Below, piece by piece: positions 26,394 to 34,639 of a stretch of DNA of 56,676 bases. Within the stretch, counting starts at the first letter, position 1, and each line of letters starts with the position of its first letter. Source of the DNA: Gemmatimonadota bacterium (GTDB taxonomy: Bacteria > Gemmatimonadota > Gemmatimonadetes > Gemmatimonadales > Gemmatimonadaceae); the NCBI GenBank assembly GCA_947462095.1, contig CANHNQ010000005.1, positions 1 to 56,676 of the forward strand. The letters run 5' to 3'. The notes beneath the pieces are model-generated. The model was not told where the DNA came from. It made no database searches and saw nothing but the letters and a program-made list of their open reading frames with translations. Made by a program: the position numbers and the translations under genes.

Positions 26394-27509
26394 TCAGGCT
26401 GCGCGCGACGGGTCGTCGGAACGGGACTTCGACACCATGCGCCACGGACGACGGAGGTCCCCGGCGGCCTCCGCGGCCAACGACTCCATCTCCGCCGCCA
26501 GCGCCGGGTTCAGAACCGCCAGGCGCCGGCGCCACTCGCCGGCGAGGATCCACGCCAGCAGGACGCCGCCTGTTACGATGGCCGCGAACAGTGCCTTAAG
26601 CACCAGACGGCGGCTGTCAGGGAGCGCCGGACGTACTGGCGCCTCGACCACGGTGATCACCGGCAGGTTCCGACTCTCTTCGAGCCGCGCCTGCTCCAGC
26701 CCCTGCGCGAGCCCCGCCACCACCTGCTGGCGGAGATTCACGTCACGGCGCAGGCGGTCCTCCTGGAGCACCAACTGCGGGGCGCCGCTGAACACACGAT
26801 TGCTCCGCAGGAAGCCTTCCAGACGATCCTCGGCGACCCGCAGTTCGCTGCGGGCCATCGCGAGGCGGCTATCGGTGAACACGCGCTCCTGCGACGCCTG
26901 TGCCTGCTGGGCCAGCACGTTCAGACGATTCAGTTCCTCGAGCGCGCGCGCCGCAACCTGCCGTGCCAGTTCGGGGTCGTCCAGGCGTACCGCGAGTCGA
27001 ACCAAGCCGGTCTTGATCCCGACACTGGCACTCACCATGGTGCGCAAGTCACGCAGCGCGAGTTCGCCGCGGCGTGCGGTATCGGCGACGCCCGGCACCA
27101 GATGCGCGGACAGCTCGACGCGCTGACCACCGGCCGTCGTGTAGCGACCCGCGAGCAGCTGCCGCATCATGCCGTCGCCGCGCAACACGTCGGCATAGAA
27201 ATCCGGGGACTGTCCAGACTGCGCGTTCGGTACGCTCACGCCGAACTGCGCCGCGAGGCCGGCCAGTCGCGAGATGCCACCGCCCGGCGATTGCGCGACG
27301 AACGTGGCCTGTGAGACCCACTGTCGATCCGCCAGCAGGCCGATACCGACCACCATCGCCGCGACGAGCATGGGGAGCATGAACAGGAGCCGTCGCCGAC
27401 GTAGCACGAGGCGCACGACGTCGAGCGCCGTCAGTGTGGCGGGCGGCGGAGACGCGACGGTGCCAACGGCAGCGGAAGCGGAAGGGGAAGCCAGCGGGTT
27501 CGGTGTCAT
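26394..27509 (-). CDS. Wzz-like polysaccharide chain-length determinant (PCP family)
   Basis: 371 aa. There is a Pro/Ala-rich cytoplasmic N-terminus, a first membrane helix (about 40-60), a large periplasmic region with extended coiled coil (about 170-300), then PVRPALPDSRRLVLKALFAAIVTGGVLLAWIL, which combines the proline-rich PCP motif with the second helix. There is no C-terminal tyrosine-kinase domain, so it is the kinase-free Wzz type. It would control glycan length together with the ligase/polymerase encoded two genes upstream. It overlaps the preceding GT4 gene by 4 bases. Confidence 0.85.
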   Translation of the reverse strand: MTPNPLASPSASAAVGTVASPPPATLTALDVVRLVLRRRRLLFMLPMLVAAMVVGIGLLADRQWVSQATFVAQSPGGGISRLAGLAAQFGVSVPNAQSGQSPDFYADVLRGDGMMRQLLAGRYTTAGGQRVELSAHLVPGVADTARRGELALRDLRTMVSASVGIKTGLVRLAVRLDDPELARQVAARALEELNRLNVLAQQAQASQERVFTDSRLAMARSELRVAEDRLEGFLRSNRVFSGAPQLVLQEDRLRRDVNLRQQVVAGLAQGLEQARLEESRNLPVITVVEAPVRPALPDSRRLVLKALFAAIVTGGVLLAWILAGEWRRRLAVLNPALAAEMESLAAEAAGDLRRPWRMVSKSRSDDPSRAA

Positions 27510-28696
27510 ACGATGTTCACCTGAAGCAGGGACTGCAACGCCGCGGCGGTGTGGGACGCCGCCGCGCCGAGACTGAAGTTAGTCGTGATATGGGTGCGGC
27601 TCTCCTGGGAGAGCGCCGATGAACGATGCGCGAGCAGACGCGTCAGGCCGCCGGCGAAGGCGTCGGCATCACCCACCGGTGTCACTTCGCCGATCCCCGC
27701 TACGATCGCCGACGATGCACCGGTGTCGGTCACCACAGCGGGAACACCACAGGACATCGCCTCGGCCACGACATTCGGAAACCCCTCCCGCTGCGAGGTC
27801 AGGGCGAGGATGTCGAACGCGGGATAGACCGTGCTGGTGTCGTCCTCGCCGCCAACGAAATGCACACGGCTCCCGATGCCGAGGGTGTCGGCCAGCCGCT
27901 CGAGGGCGGCGATCCGATCGGCGTTGCCGTGCCCGACGCACACCAGGTGATGCGACTCTGCCGCTCCAGAGGAGAGGGCGAACGCGCGCAGGAGCATTTC
28001 GTGGTTCTTCACGGGATGCAGTCGCCCCACGTGCCCGATCACCGTGGCATCGATCGGGAGCGACCATCGATGGCGCCACTGCGCCCGCAACGCCGGGGAG
28101 GGAGCGAAGCGCGTGACGTCGACGCCGTTGTGTACAACCACGCCACGGGGGGCATCCGGAACGAGCGCCCGAAAGCTGTCGAGTCCTGCGCGACTGTTCG
28201 CGATCAGCAGATCCGCTCGCGGCGTCGTGAGTTTCACGATCGCGCGGACGACCCGTGCCTTGAGTTGCGTCGGATGTGCGCCATAGTCGCTGGTTCGAAG
28301 GCCCAGCACGACGCGCGGACGCCGTGCCGCCGGCATCCGAGCGGCGGCCGCCAAGGCCAGCAGCCACTGCACTTCCAGAAATGCGTAGACCACCTGCGGT
28401 GTCGACGCCGCGAACCATCGCGTGAGTTCCGGCACCGCCGTCAATGCGAACCCGCCGACGCGGGACAAGACCCGAAGCGCGAGGCCGTGCGACTCGACGA
28501 GCGTGCGTAACGGGCCATCCGTCAACGTGACCAACTCGACCACATGCCCGCTGCGCTGGAGTTCGGAGGCCAGCGCGATCGCCTGCGTCTCGGCGCCGCC
28601 GACCCCCAAGCCACCCAGCAGCATCATCACCCGAAGCGGAGCGGTGGCGGTCGGTGTGCCCGGCGCAGCCGTGTGCAGGCTCGCGGTCGCGTTCAT
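27506..28696 (-). CDS. GT4 family glycosyltransferase
   Basis: 396 aa single GT-B enzyme. It opens with RVMMLLGGLGVGGAETQAI after about 20 flexible residues, carries VVVHNGVDVTRFAP and IGHVGRLHPVKNHEMLLRA, and has the donor-site E-x7-E region REGFPNVVAEAMSCGVP. ATG 28696 is chosen because it forms a 4-base ATGA overlap with the stop of the O-antigen ligase gene. The donor and acceptor sugars cannot be predicted. It would act on the lipid-linked oligosaccharide at the cytoplasmic face. Confidence 0.88.
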   Translation of the reverse strand: MNATASLHTAAPGTPTATAPLRVMMLLGGLGVGGAETQAIALASELQRSGHVVELVTLTDGPLRTLVESHGLALRVLSRVGGFALTAVPELTRWFAASTPQVVYAFLEVQWLLALAAAARMPAARRPRVVLGLRTSDYGAHPTQLKARVVRAIVKLTTPRADLLIANSRAGLDSFRALVPDAPRGVVVHNGVDVTRFAPSPALRAQWRHRWSLPIDATVIGHVGRLHPVKNHEMLLRAFALSSGAAESHHLVCVGHGNADRIAALERLADTLGIGSRVHFVGGEDDTSTVYPAFDILALTSQREGFPNVVAEAMSCGVPAVVTDTGASSAIVAGIGEVTPVGDADAFAGGLTRLLAHRSSALSQESRTHITTNFSLGAAASHTAAALQSLLQVNIV

Positions 28697-29922
28697 GCGC
28701 CGATCTCCGGATCGTCGGCGTCCGGGAGCGCGGTGAGGAGCGCGAGCCCGATCAGGACGAACGCATCGTCTGCCACATTGTGGGAGAACACGCCCCAGCA
28801 GGCGACGAACGTCACGAACGCCGCCGCGGCACCCCGGTACACGCGCGACGTGTACCGCCGATGGCGCGGCACGGCGAGGAGCAGCAGCGCAGGCATGAGG
28901 AATGCGCCGAGCACGCCGTACTCGGCGAGGTGCCGCACGTAAATGTTGTGCGTCGACTCGGGCTCGTTCCACTCCACGGTGGCGCCGGTGCCGAAGCCGG
29001 TGAGGGGACGCTCGCCGAACATATCGAGGGCGTGCATCGCCAGCTGCGAACGGGACGATGCGCTCACATCGGCGCTGAACTCCTCACGCGACCCAATTCC
29101 AAGCCGCTGCGTCACGAAGCGTTCCGCGCCACCGCTCAGATAGCTCAGCTCACCGCTGGCCATCAAGGTGCCGACCGCCGACGCGACCACGATGATCCCG
29201 CCGCCCGCCAGCAGTGACAACCGCTGTGCGCGCAACAGTCGTGTGCCGAGCAGTACGACGATGACGATGCCGAAGCAGAGCAGGGCGCCGCGCGAAAGCG
29301 TGAGAAACACACCCGCGCCGACGACCAGCACGAAGGCTTCGCGCAGCCGCGCCGGAACGATGGGCAAGGCGAGCAGCATGCCGCTCACGAGCGCCGCGCC
29401 CGCGATGTTCGGATTCACGTAAAAACTGGCCGAGCGCCCCAGCGCCATGCTGAACGTCATCGGATGCGTGATTTCCCACACGTTGATCGCCACGGTGACC
29501 AGCGTCGCGACGGCAATGGCACGTCGCGTCAGGGTGCGTGTGGCCCCATCGGCCAGCAGCACCGAAAAGCCGACCAGCAGCATGGCGGAGAGCGTGCGGG
29601 TCTGGGCTTCCTGCAGCGCGATCTCGCTGCCGGACGACCAGAGAAACGCGAGCATGGCGAGACACGCGCTGGCCGCACTCCACACTTTCAGTTTGGCGCC
29701 GCCCAGACGCGCGGGCTCGAGCATCACCGCGGTACCGGCACAGCCCAGGACGACCAGCATGAACGCCAACGGTGGCAGCGAAAGCCGGCCCGTGTTGAAC
29801 GCCCAGGTGCTGAAGCCCGAGAACAGGGTGGCGACCGCCACCAGCGCCCCAATGCCGCGCGCTACCCGCGCCAGCACCGACGTGCTGTCGCTCGCGGCCG
29901 TGGGGATCATGGCGGCCGTCAT
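28693..29922 (-). CDS. O-antigen ligase/polymerase family membrane protein (Wzy/WaaL)
   Basis: 409 aa with roughly ten to twelve hydrophobic segments and one larger periplasmic loop (about 265-320). That loop contains the Wzy_C-type pattern LTGFGTGATVEWNEPESTHNIYVRHLAEYGVLG, where the N-x-Y and H residues before a hydrophobic segment are characteristic. It could polymerise glycan units (Wzy) or ligate them to an acceptor (WaaL); sequence alone does not separate the two. A Wzz-like protein in the same operon favours polymerisation. ATG 29922 overlaps the upstream GT4 stop by 4 bases (ATGA), preferred over the ORF start at 29943. Confidence 0.82.
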   Translation of the reverse strand: MTAAMIPTAASDSTSVLARVARGIGALVAVATLFSGFSTWAFNTGRLSLPPLAFMLVVLGCAGTAVMLEPARLGGAKLKVWSAASACLAMLAFLWSSGSEIALQEAQTRTLSAMLLVGFSVLLADGATRTLTRRAIAVATLVTVAINVWEITHPMTFSMALGRSASFYVNPNIAGAALVSGMLLALPIVPARLREAFVLVVGAGVFLTLSRGALLCFGIVIVVLLGTRLLRAQRLSLLAGGGIIVVASAVGTLMASGELSYLSGGAERFVTQRLGIGSREEFSADVSASSRSQLAMHALDMFGERPLTGFGTGATVEWNEPESTHNIYVRHLAEYGVLGAFLMPALLLLAVPRHRRYTSRVYRGAAAAFVTFVACWGVFSHNVADDAFVLIGLALLTALPDADDPEIGA

Positions 29923-31031
29923 GCCGCGCGTCCGTTGGCGCATCGCTGCGCGGCCGTCAGGACGTCATCCCATGCTTGCAGGACACGCGCCGGGGCGAAG
30001 CGCTGTGTCGAGACACGCGCCGCATCGCCCAAACGCGTCCGGTACGTGGCATCGTCGAGCACGCGCGTCATGGCCGCGGCGAGCGCCGCGGCGTCGTCCA
30101 CGGGTACCAGGAGCCCCAGACGGTCGTGCTCCAGCAACTCCGACGGCCCCGAGTCGCAGTCAGTCGCCACGCAGGCGCAGCCGCTGGCCATCGCTTCCAG
30201 CAGCACATTCGGGAAGCCCTCGTAGCGCGACGACAACACGAACACCGCGGACCCGGCGAGTACCGCATCGACGTCAGCGGTGCGGCCGGGCAATGCGACC
30301 GCCGCGTCGAGGCCGAGCGCGTGCCGCTGAGCTTCCAGCGCCGCGCGTTGTGGCCCTTCACCGCTGATCACCAGACGCCATTCGGGGTGTGTGACATGCA
30401 CGAGGGCGAAGGCGCGCAGTAGCGTATCGAAACCCTTCTGCGGAACGAGGCGGCCCACGGCGGCGATCGTCGTGGCGCGCGCGCCGGCGGCCAGCGGTGG
30501 CGTTGCCACCTCGCGCACCGGATTGCCGATCACGTGCACCTTCGTTGGCGGGACGTGCGTCTCCGCCCACGCCCGAACCCGCGCCGTCTGCACCACGAGG
30601 CCGCTGGCCCAGCGATAACTCAGGCGCCGCAGTGCGGACCAGGCGGCACCGATGTCGTGCCGTCGCGGATCGATGCGCTCGGAGACGACGACCGGAATCC
30701 CGAGACCGCGGGCTGCGAGCAGCGTGCTCACATTGGTGCGGTCCGTGAAGCTTACGATGACGTCGGGGGCGGCGCGACGTAACGCGCGCCGCAGGGTGCG
30801 CAGGCGCACCGCGTTGGCCCGAATGGCGCCCAGCGCGGATGTACTCGTGCCGGCGAGATCGAGTGCCACGCGCGACACGCCAGCCGGCACCGCGTGGAAA
30901 TCCTGACGGCCGTCATCGAACGTGAACAAGGACACCTCATCGCCACGCGCCGCCCAGGCGGTGCACAACGACGCCATCACCCGCTCGGCGCCCCCCGATC
31001 CCAGCGAAGCGATCACGCAGGCGATACGCAT
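29919..31031 (-). CDS. GT4 family glycosyltransferase (N-acetylgalactosaminyl/WbpT-like)
   Basis: 370 aa. It opens RIACVIASLGSGGAERVMASL, a start typical of PglJ/PglH/WbpT-like GT4 enzymes, and has SFTDRTNVSTLLAARGLGIPVVVSER, AVGRLVPQKGFDTLLRAFA and the donor-site region RYEGFPNVLLEAMASG. The C-terminal helix ends near the stop. ATG 31031 lies just inside the 3' end of the flippase gene (19-base overlap). Substrates are unknown, but PglJ/H-like enzymes transfer GalNAc, consistent with the Pgl-like enzymes at the operon end. Confidence 0.87.
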   Translation of the reverse strand: MRIACVIASLGSGGAERVMASLCTAWAARGDEVSLFTFDDGRQDFHAVPAGVSRVALDLAGTSTSALGAIRANAVRLRTLRRALRRAAPDVIVSFTDRTNVSTLLAARGLGIPVVVSERIDPRRHDIGAAWSALRRLSYRWASGLVVQTARVRAWAETHVPPTKVHVIGNPVREVATPPLAAGARATTIAAVGRLVPQKGFDTLLRAFALVHVTHPEWRLVISGEGPQRAALEAQRHALGLDAAVALPGRTADVDAVLAGSAVFVLSSRYEGFPNVLLEAMASGCACVATDCDSGPSELLEHDRLGLLVPVDDAAALAAAMTRVLDDATYRTRLGDAARVSTQRFAPARVLQAWDDVLTAAQRCANGRAA

Positions 31032-32419
31032 GAGGCCTCCATACCGGTCGCCAGGGATGCCGCGAACCCGCGCGGCTGCGCCGCCAGCGATTCCGCTTCC
31101 GCCACCCGCAACCGACGGTGTGCGGAGACGGCGAGATACACGCACGAGACCGCGTACACGCCCGCCGTGGAGAGTGCGATGCCGGCCACGCCGTAGCGAC
31201 GCATGAACACCACGTTCAGCGCCACGTTCACGACCAGATTGATCGCCGATCCGATGGTCAGCAGACGATTGGCCTGCAGGGCGGAAATGAGCCGGACGTA
31301 CAGAATGCCCAGCAGATGTCCCGGGACTTGCAGCAAATAGGCCGCCTGCACGCGAGACACGGTGGCGGTCTCCGCTGCCGAGAACGCACCGCGTTCAAAC
31401 AGCAGGTGCACGATCGGCGCCGAGAAGAGCACCAGCACGATCGTGACGGGAATCGTCGTGCCCAGCAACAGCCACCGGAGTCGCCGCTCGAGCTCGCGCA
31501 GCGCCGTCCATTCGGCGCGCGCCACCAGGGCGGAGAGATGCGGGAGCAGGGTGGTGCTCAGCGCCATCGCGCCGACGGTCATGAGGACCGAGCTGACTTT
31601 CGTACCGTAGCCAAGGGCGGAGACGCTGCCCACCGGCAGCCAGGCGGCCATCGACTGATCCACCAGCGTCGTGGCGCTCATGAGAATGGCGCCCGCCACG
31701 GCCGGCAGATACTGCACCCGCACCCGCCCCAACGCATCGGTCAGCGCGGCGCGCTCCGCATCGGGAACATGGGACATCGCGATGCCGCGAACGGACAATC
31801 CGCGCTGGCGCAACGCCCACGCGAGCCACGCAGCCTGTGCCAGCGTTCCACCCAACAAGCCCACGACCATCGTCCAGACCGTGGGGTCGGGAACGATGGC
31901 GATCCCAAGGGCAACGCCGATCGGCTGGGCAATCGGTGCGAAGGCACTCGCGCTGTATGCCCCCTCGGCCGCCAGCAGTCCACTCCACGCCGAGCACACT
32001 CCCTGCAGGAGCGTGAAAGGCGCAAGGGCGAGCGCCAGCATCGGGAGGATTGCACGGGTGCCGGCATCGAGCCGATTACCCGGGAGCCAGCCGAGCAGCA
32101 CCGAGGCGAGTGCGGCAACACCGGAGAGCAGGACCAGCCAGCGATAGCTCTGTTGCAAGACCGCGCCGGCCAGCAGCCTCGCGGCGGTGGTGCTGCGATG
32201 CTCTCGCTGCGCGATGTAGGCGGGCGTGAGGGCGGCGGGCAGGGTCCCGGCGGCCACGCTGATCAGAAACGTGGGCACCACCAGCGCGAGCAGAAACGCG
32301 TCGAGGGTCGCCCCGTTGCCGAAGTGCGCGGCCACCAGACTGTCCTTCAGCAGCGCGACGAGCTTCACCGCGGCGGTCAACCCGCCCACGGCGAACGCGG
32401 CGCGAAGCAGGCCGCGCAT
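31013..32419 (-). CDS. MurJ/MVIN-type lipid-linked oligosaccharide flippase
   Basis: 468 aa with about 13-14 hydrophobic segments. It begins AAFAVGGLTAAVKLVALLKDSLVAAHFGNGATLDAFLLA, the family opening, which includes a lysine-containing first helix and the A-x2-FG-x6-D-A motif, and continues with STTLLPHLSALV and LLFERGAFSAAETATVS. This is the MVIN (MurJ) branch of the MOP superfamily rather than classical Wzx. In this glycan operon it probably moves the undecaprenyl-linked unit across the inner membrane, though a lipid II role cannot be excluded. ATG 32419 overlaps the asparagine-synthase-like gene by one base (TGATG). Confidence 0.85.
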   Translation of the reverse strand: MRGLLRAAFAVGGLTAAVKLVALLKDSLVAAHFGNGATLDAFLLALVVPTFLISVAAGTLPAALTPAYIAQREHRSTTAARLLAGAVLQQSYRWLVLLSGVAALASVLLGWLPGNRLDAGTRAILPMLALALAPFTLLQGVCSAWSGLLAAEGAYSASAFAPIAQPIGVALGIAIVPDPTVWTMVVGLLGGTLAQAAWLAWALRQRGLSVRGIAMSHVPDAERAALTDALGRVRVQYLPAVAGAILMSATTLVDQSMAAWLPVGSVSALGYGTKVSSVLMTVGAMALSTTLLPHLSALVARAEWTALRELERRLRWLLLGTTIPVTIVLVLFSAPIVHLLFERGAFSAAETATVSRVQAAYLLQVPGHLLGILYVRLISALQANRLLTIGSAINLVVNVALNVVFMRRYGVAGIALSTAGVYAVSCVYLAVSAHRRLRVAEAESLAAQPRGFAASLATGMEASCVSPA

Positions 32420-34341
32420 CAGCCCCGCCTCCACGCCTGGAACATGAGGAGATGCCACAACGACGGCGCCCAATTCCGACTGCCGTCACGGTGTTCTTTC
32501 CACGTCTGCAGGACCGGCTCGACGCGGAAGATCCCGTCGTGGCGCAAGGCGTCCGGCGACAGCAGATCGTCGGCCCAATCCCGCAAGGGACCACGGAGCC
32601 ATTCGGCGATCGGTACCCCGAAGCCCTGTTTGGGCCGATCGATCAGGGTGCGAGGCACGTAGCGGTCCAGCACCTGGCGGACGATCCATTTGCCCTGACG
32701 ATCGCGCTGCCAGCAATGCGCCGGCAGCTGCCACGCAAACTCAGCCACCCGGTGATCGAGCAGCGGCGCGCGCGTTTCGAGACTGGCCGCCATCGCCGCG
32801 CGATCGACCTTCACGAGAATGTCGTCAGGCAGGTAGCTGACCTGATCGCGGAACATCATGTCGGCCAGCAGACCGCCGCGCCCCGACTGGAACGGGGCGC
32901 GGATCGCGGTATCGTGCTCCAGCACGCCCGGGAGCAGATCCTGCGGATGCCGCCACGCGGACACCAAGTGCAGATAGAAGTCCGGAAAATTGCGCGTGTC
33001 GATCAGCGTGGCCAGCTTGTGCAGACGATCGCCCGTGACGCCGCGCTTCACCAGCCCCATCGGACCGAGCACGCGATTCCACGCCACGGCGCCAACGGAG
33101 GTGACCATTGCCCTGGTCGCCTTGCGCATCGCATGGGGGACGCGGGTCAGACGTGGCCAAGCGCGCATCGCCAGTGGGTAGCGTGAATAGCCGCCGAACA
33201 GCTCATCGCCCCCGTCGCCGCTCAGCGCCACGGTCACGTGCGCCCGGGCCAGTTTCGAAACGAGGACGGTGGGGATCTGCGAGGAGTCGGCGAACGGCTC
33301 GCTGTAGATCGACGGGAGTCGCGGGATCACATCGAGCGCGTCCTGCGCCGTCACGAACATCGTGGTGTGTTCGGTCCCGAGGTGTCGCGCCACGGCTTCC
33401 GCATGCGGGGCTTCGTCGAAGGCCGACTCGCGAAATCCGATCGTGAACGTCCGGACCGGCCGTGCGCTCTGCGCTTGCATGAGCGCGACGATCAACGACG
33501 AGTCGATGCCGCCGGAGAGAAAGGCGCCGAGCGGCACATCCGTCACCATCTGGTCGGCAACGGCCGCCCGCAGCAACACGTCGAGCTGCTCGACGCGCGT
33601 GGCGTCCGTTCCAACGTGCGGCGTCGCCAGTCCGGCCGCGGCGGCCTCGCGGACGCTCCAGTATCGCGTGGTCTGCTCGGTGCCGAACACCGGCGCCGTG
33701 AAGGTCGCGATCGTTCCCGGCTCGAGCTTCACGACGTCGCGGAGCATCGACATCGGCGCCGGCACGTAGCCGTGTCGCAGATATGCGGCCAGCGCGGCCG
33801 GCTCGATGTCACTCGATACGCCCGGGAGTGTGCGCAGGGCTGCCAGCTCGGACGCGAACGCGAGGCCACCGTGGCACCGCCCCACATACAGCGGCTTCTC
33901 GCCGAAGCGATCGCGCGCCAGCGAGAGCCGGCTGGTCTCGCGGTCCCAGAGCGCGATGGCGAACATGCCTACGCACTGGCCGAGTGCCGACTCGAACCCG
34001 TCACGCTCGATGAGGGCCAGCAGGACTTCGGTGTCAGAGTGTCCACGGAACACGACGCCCTGTGCCTGCAGCGACGCACGAAGCGCGCGATGGTTGTAGA
34101 TCTCGCCGTTGAACACCAGCCAGAAACGACCTGCGGCCGACACCATCGGCTGGTGGCCGAGGGCGCTGAGGTCGACGATCGACAGACGACGATGGCCAAG
34201 GGCGAGGCCGCGGGAGGCGTCGATCCACGCGCCGGATGCATCAGGCCCCCGATGCACCAACGCATCGGTCATGCGAGTCACGGCAGTGCGCGCGGCATCG
34301 TCGTCGCACGCAGTCGTCCAGAATCCGGCAATACCGCACAT
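32419..34341 (-). CDS. asnB: Asparagine synthase (glutamine-hydrolysing)-like amidotransferase
   Basis: 640 aa with both AsnB domains. The N-terminal glutaminase begins MCGIAGFW, Cys2 being the nucleophile after Met removal, with VFNGEIYNHR and HSDTEVLL. The ATP pyrophosphatase/synthetase domain has LSGGIDSSLIVALM and LSGDGGDELFGGYSRY. In surface-glycan loci this family amidates sugar carboxylates (for example uronic acids) rather than making free asparagine. The UDP-GlcA/GalA-producing genes just upstream fit that idea, which is inference. It is the first gene of the glycan operon and has no clear Shine-Dalgarno. Confidence 0.9.
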   Translation of the reverse strand: MCGIAGFWTTACDDDAARTAVTRMTDALVHRGPDASGAWIDASRGLALGHRRLSIVDLSALGHQPMVSAAGRFWLVFNGEIYNHRALRASLQAQGVVFRGHSDTEVLLALIERDGFESALGQCVGMFAIALWDRETSRLSLARDRFGEKPLYVGRCHGGLAFASELAALRTLPGVSSDIEPAALAAYLRHGYVPAPMSMLRDVVKLEPGTIATFTAPVFGTEQTTRYWSVREAAAAGLATPHVGTDATRVEQLDVLLRAAVADQMVTDVPLGAFLSGGIDSSLIVALMQAQSARPVRTFTIGFRESAFDEAPHAEAVARHLGTEHTTMFVTAQDALDVIPRLPSIYSEPFADSSQIPTVLVSKLARAHVTVALSGDGGDELFGGYSRYPLAMRAWPRLTRVPHAMRKATRAMVTSVGAVAWNRVLGPMGLVKRGVTGDRLHKLATLIDTRNFPDFYLHLVSAWRHPQDLLPGVLEHDTAIRAPFQSGRGGLLADMMFRDQVSYLPDDILVKVDRAAMAASLETRAPLLDHRVAEFAWQLPAHCWQRDRQGKWIVRQVLDRYVPRTLIDRPKQGFGVPIAEWLRGPLRDWADDLLSPDALRHDGIFRVEPVLQTWKEHRDGSRNWAPSLWHLLMFQAWRRG

Positions 34342-34377
34342 GTCAGTTCGGGGGGGCGTTCGTGCGAGATCGGTGTG

Positions 34378-34415
34378 ACGGAAGATCCTGCCGTGTGACG
34401 GGCAGTTCCTTCCGT
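34378..34415 (-). promoter_or_regulatory. two-part hairpin upstream of asnB
   Basis: ACGGAAG (34378-34384) pairs with CTTCCGT (34409-34415), and inside it CTGCC (34388-34392) pairs with GGCAG (34401-34405) around 8 bases. It lies 37-74 bases ahead of the asnB start codon, in the 298-base gap after ugd. It could be an operator or a 5' UTR structure of the glycan operon. I could not place the promoter. Confidence 0.4.
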
Positions 34416-34575
34416 GTATCGCGCCCGGCGTCGGGCACGACTAACGGGGGTCGAGGGGAAGACGATTGGCTGAACGGCTTGTCACGTATGCACTTGCGCG
34501 GATCCCGCCGCGGTGGCGTTGAGGGGATTCGCGGTACTCGTGCTCCCCGCTGCGCCGTGAGAAAAGCACGGGGTG

Positions 34576-34615
34576 TGCCAGAACAAAGCGCCCGGCCGTC
34601 TCAGCCGGGCGCTTT
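34576..34615 (-). terminator. intrinsic terminator after ugd
   Basis: AAAGCGCCCGGC (34585-34596) and GCCGGGCGCTTT (34604-34615) form a perfect 12-bp stem with a 7-base loop. Read on the minus strand it is followed by a T-rich TTTGTTCT, 24 bases after the ugd stop. It separates the ugd operon from the asnB glycan operon. Confidence 0.85.
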
Positions 34616-34639
34616 GCGGATGCGAAGCCATCGGGACGC

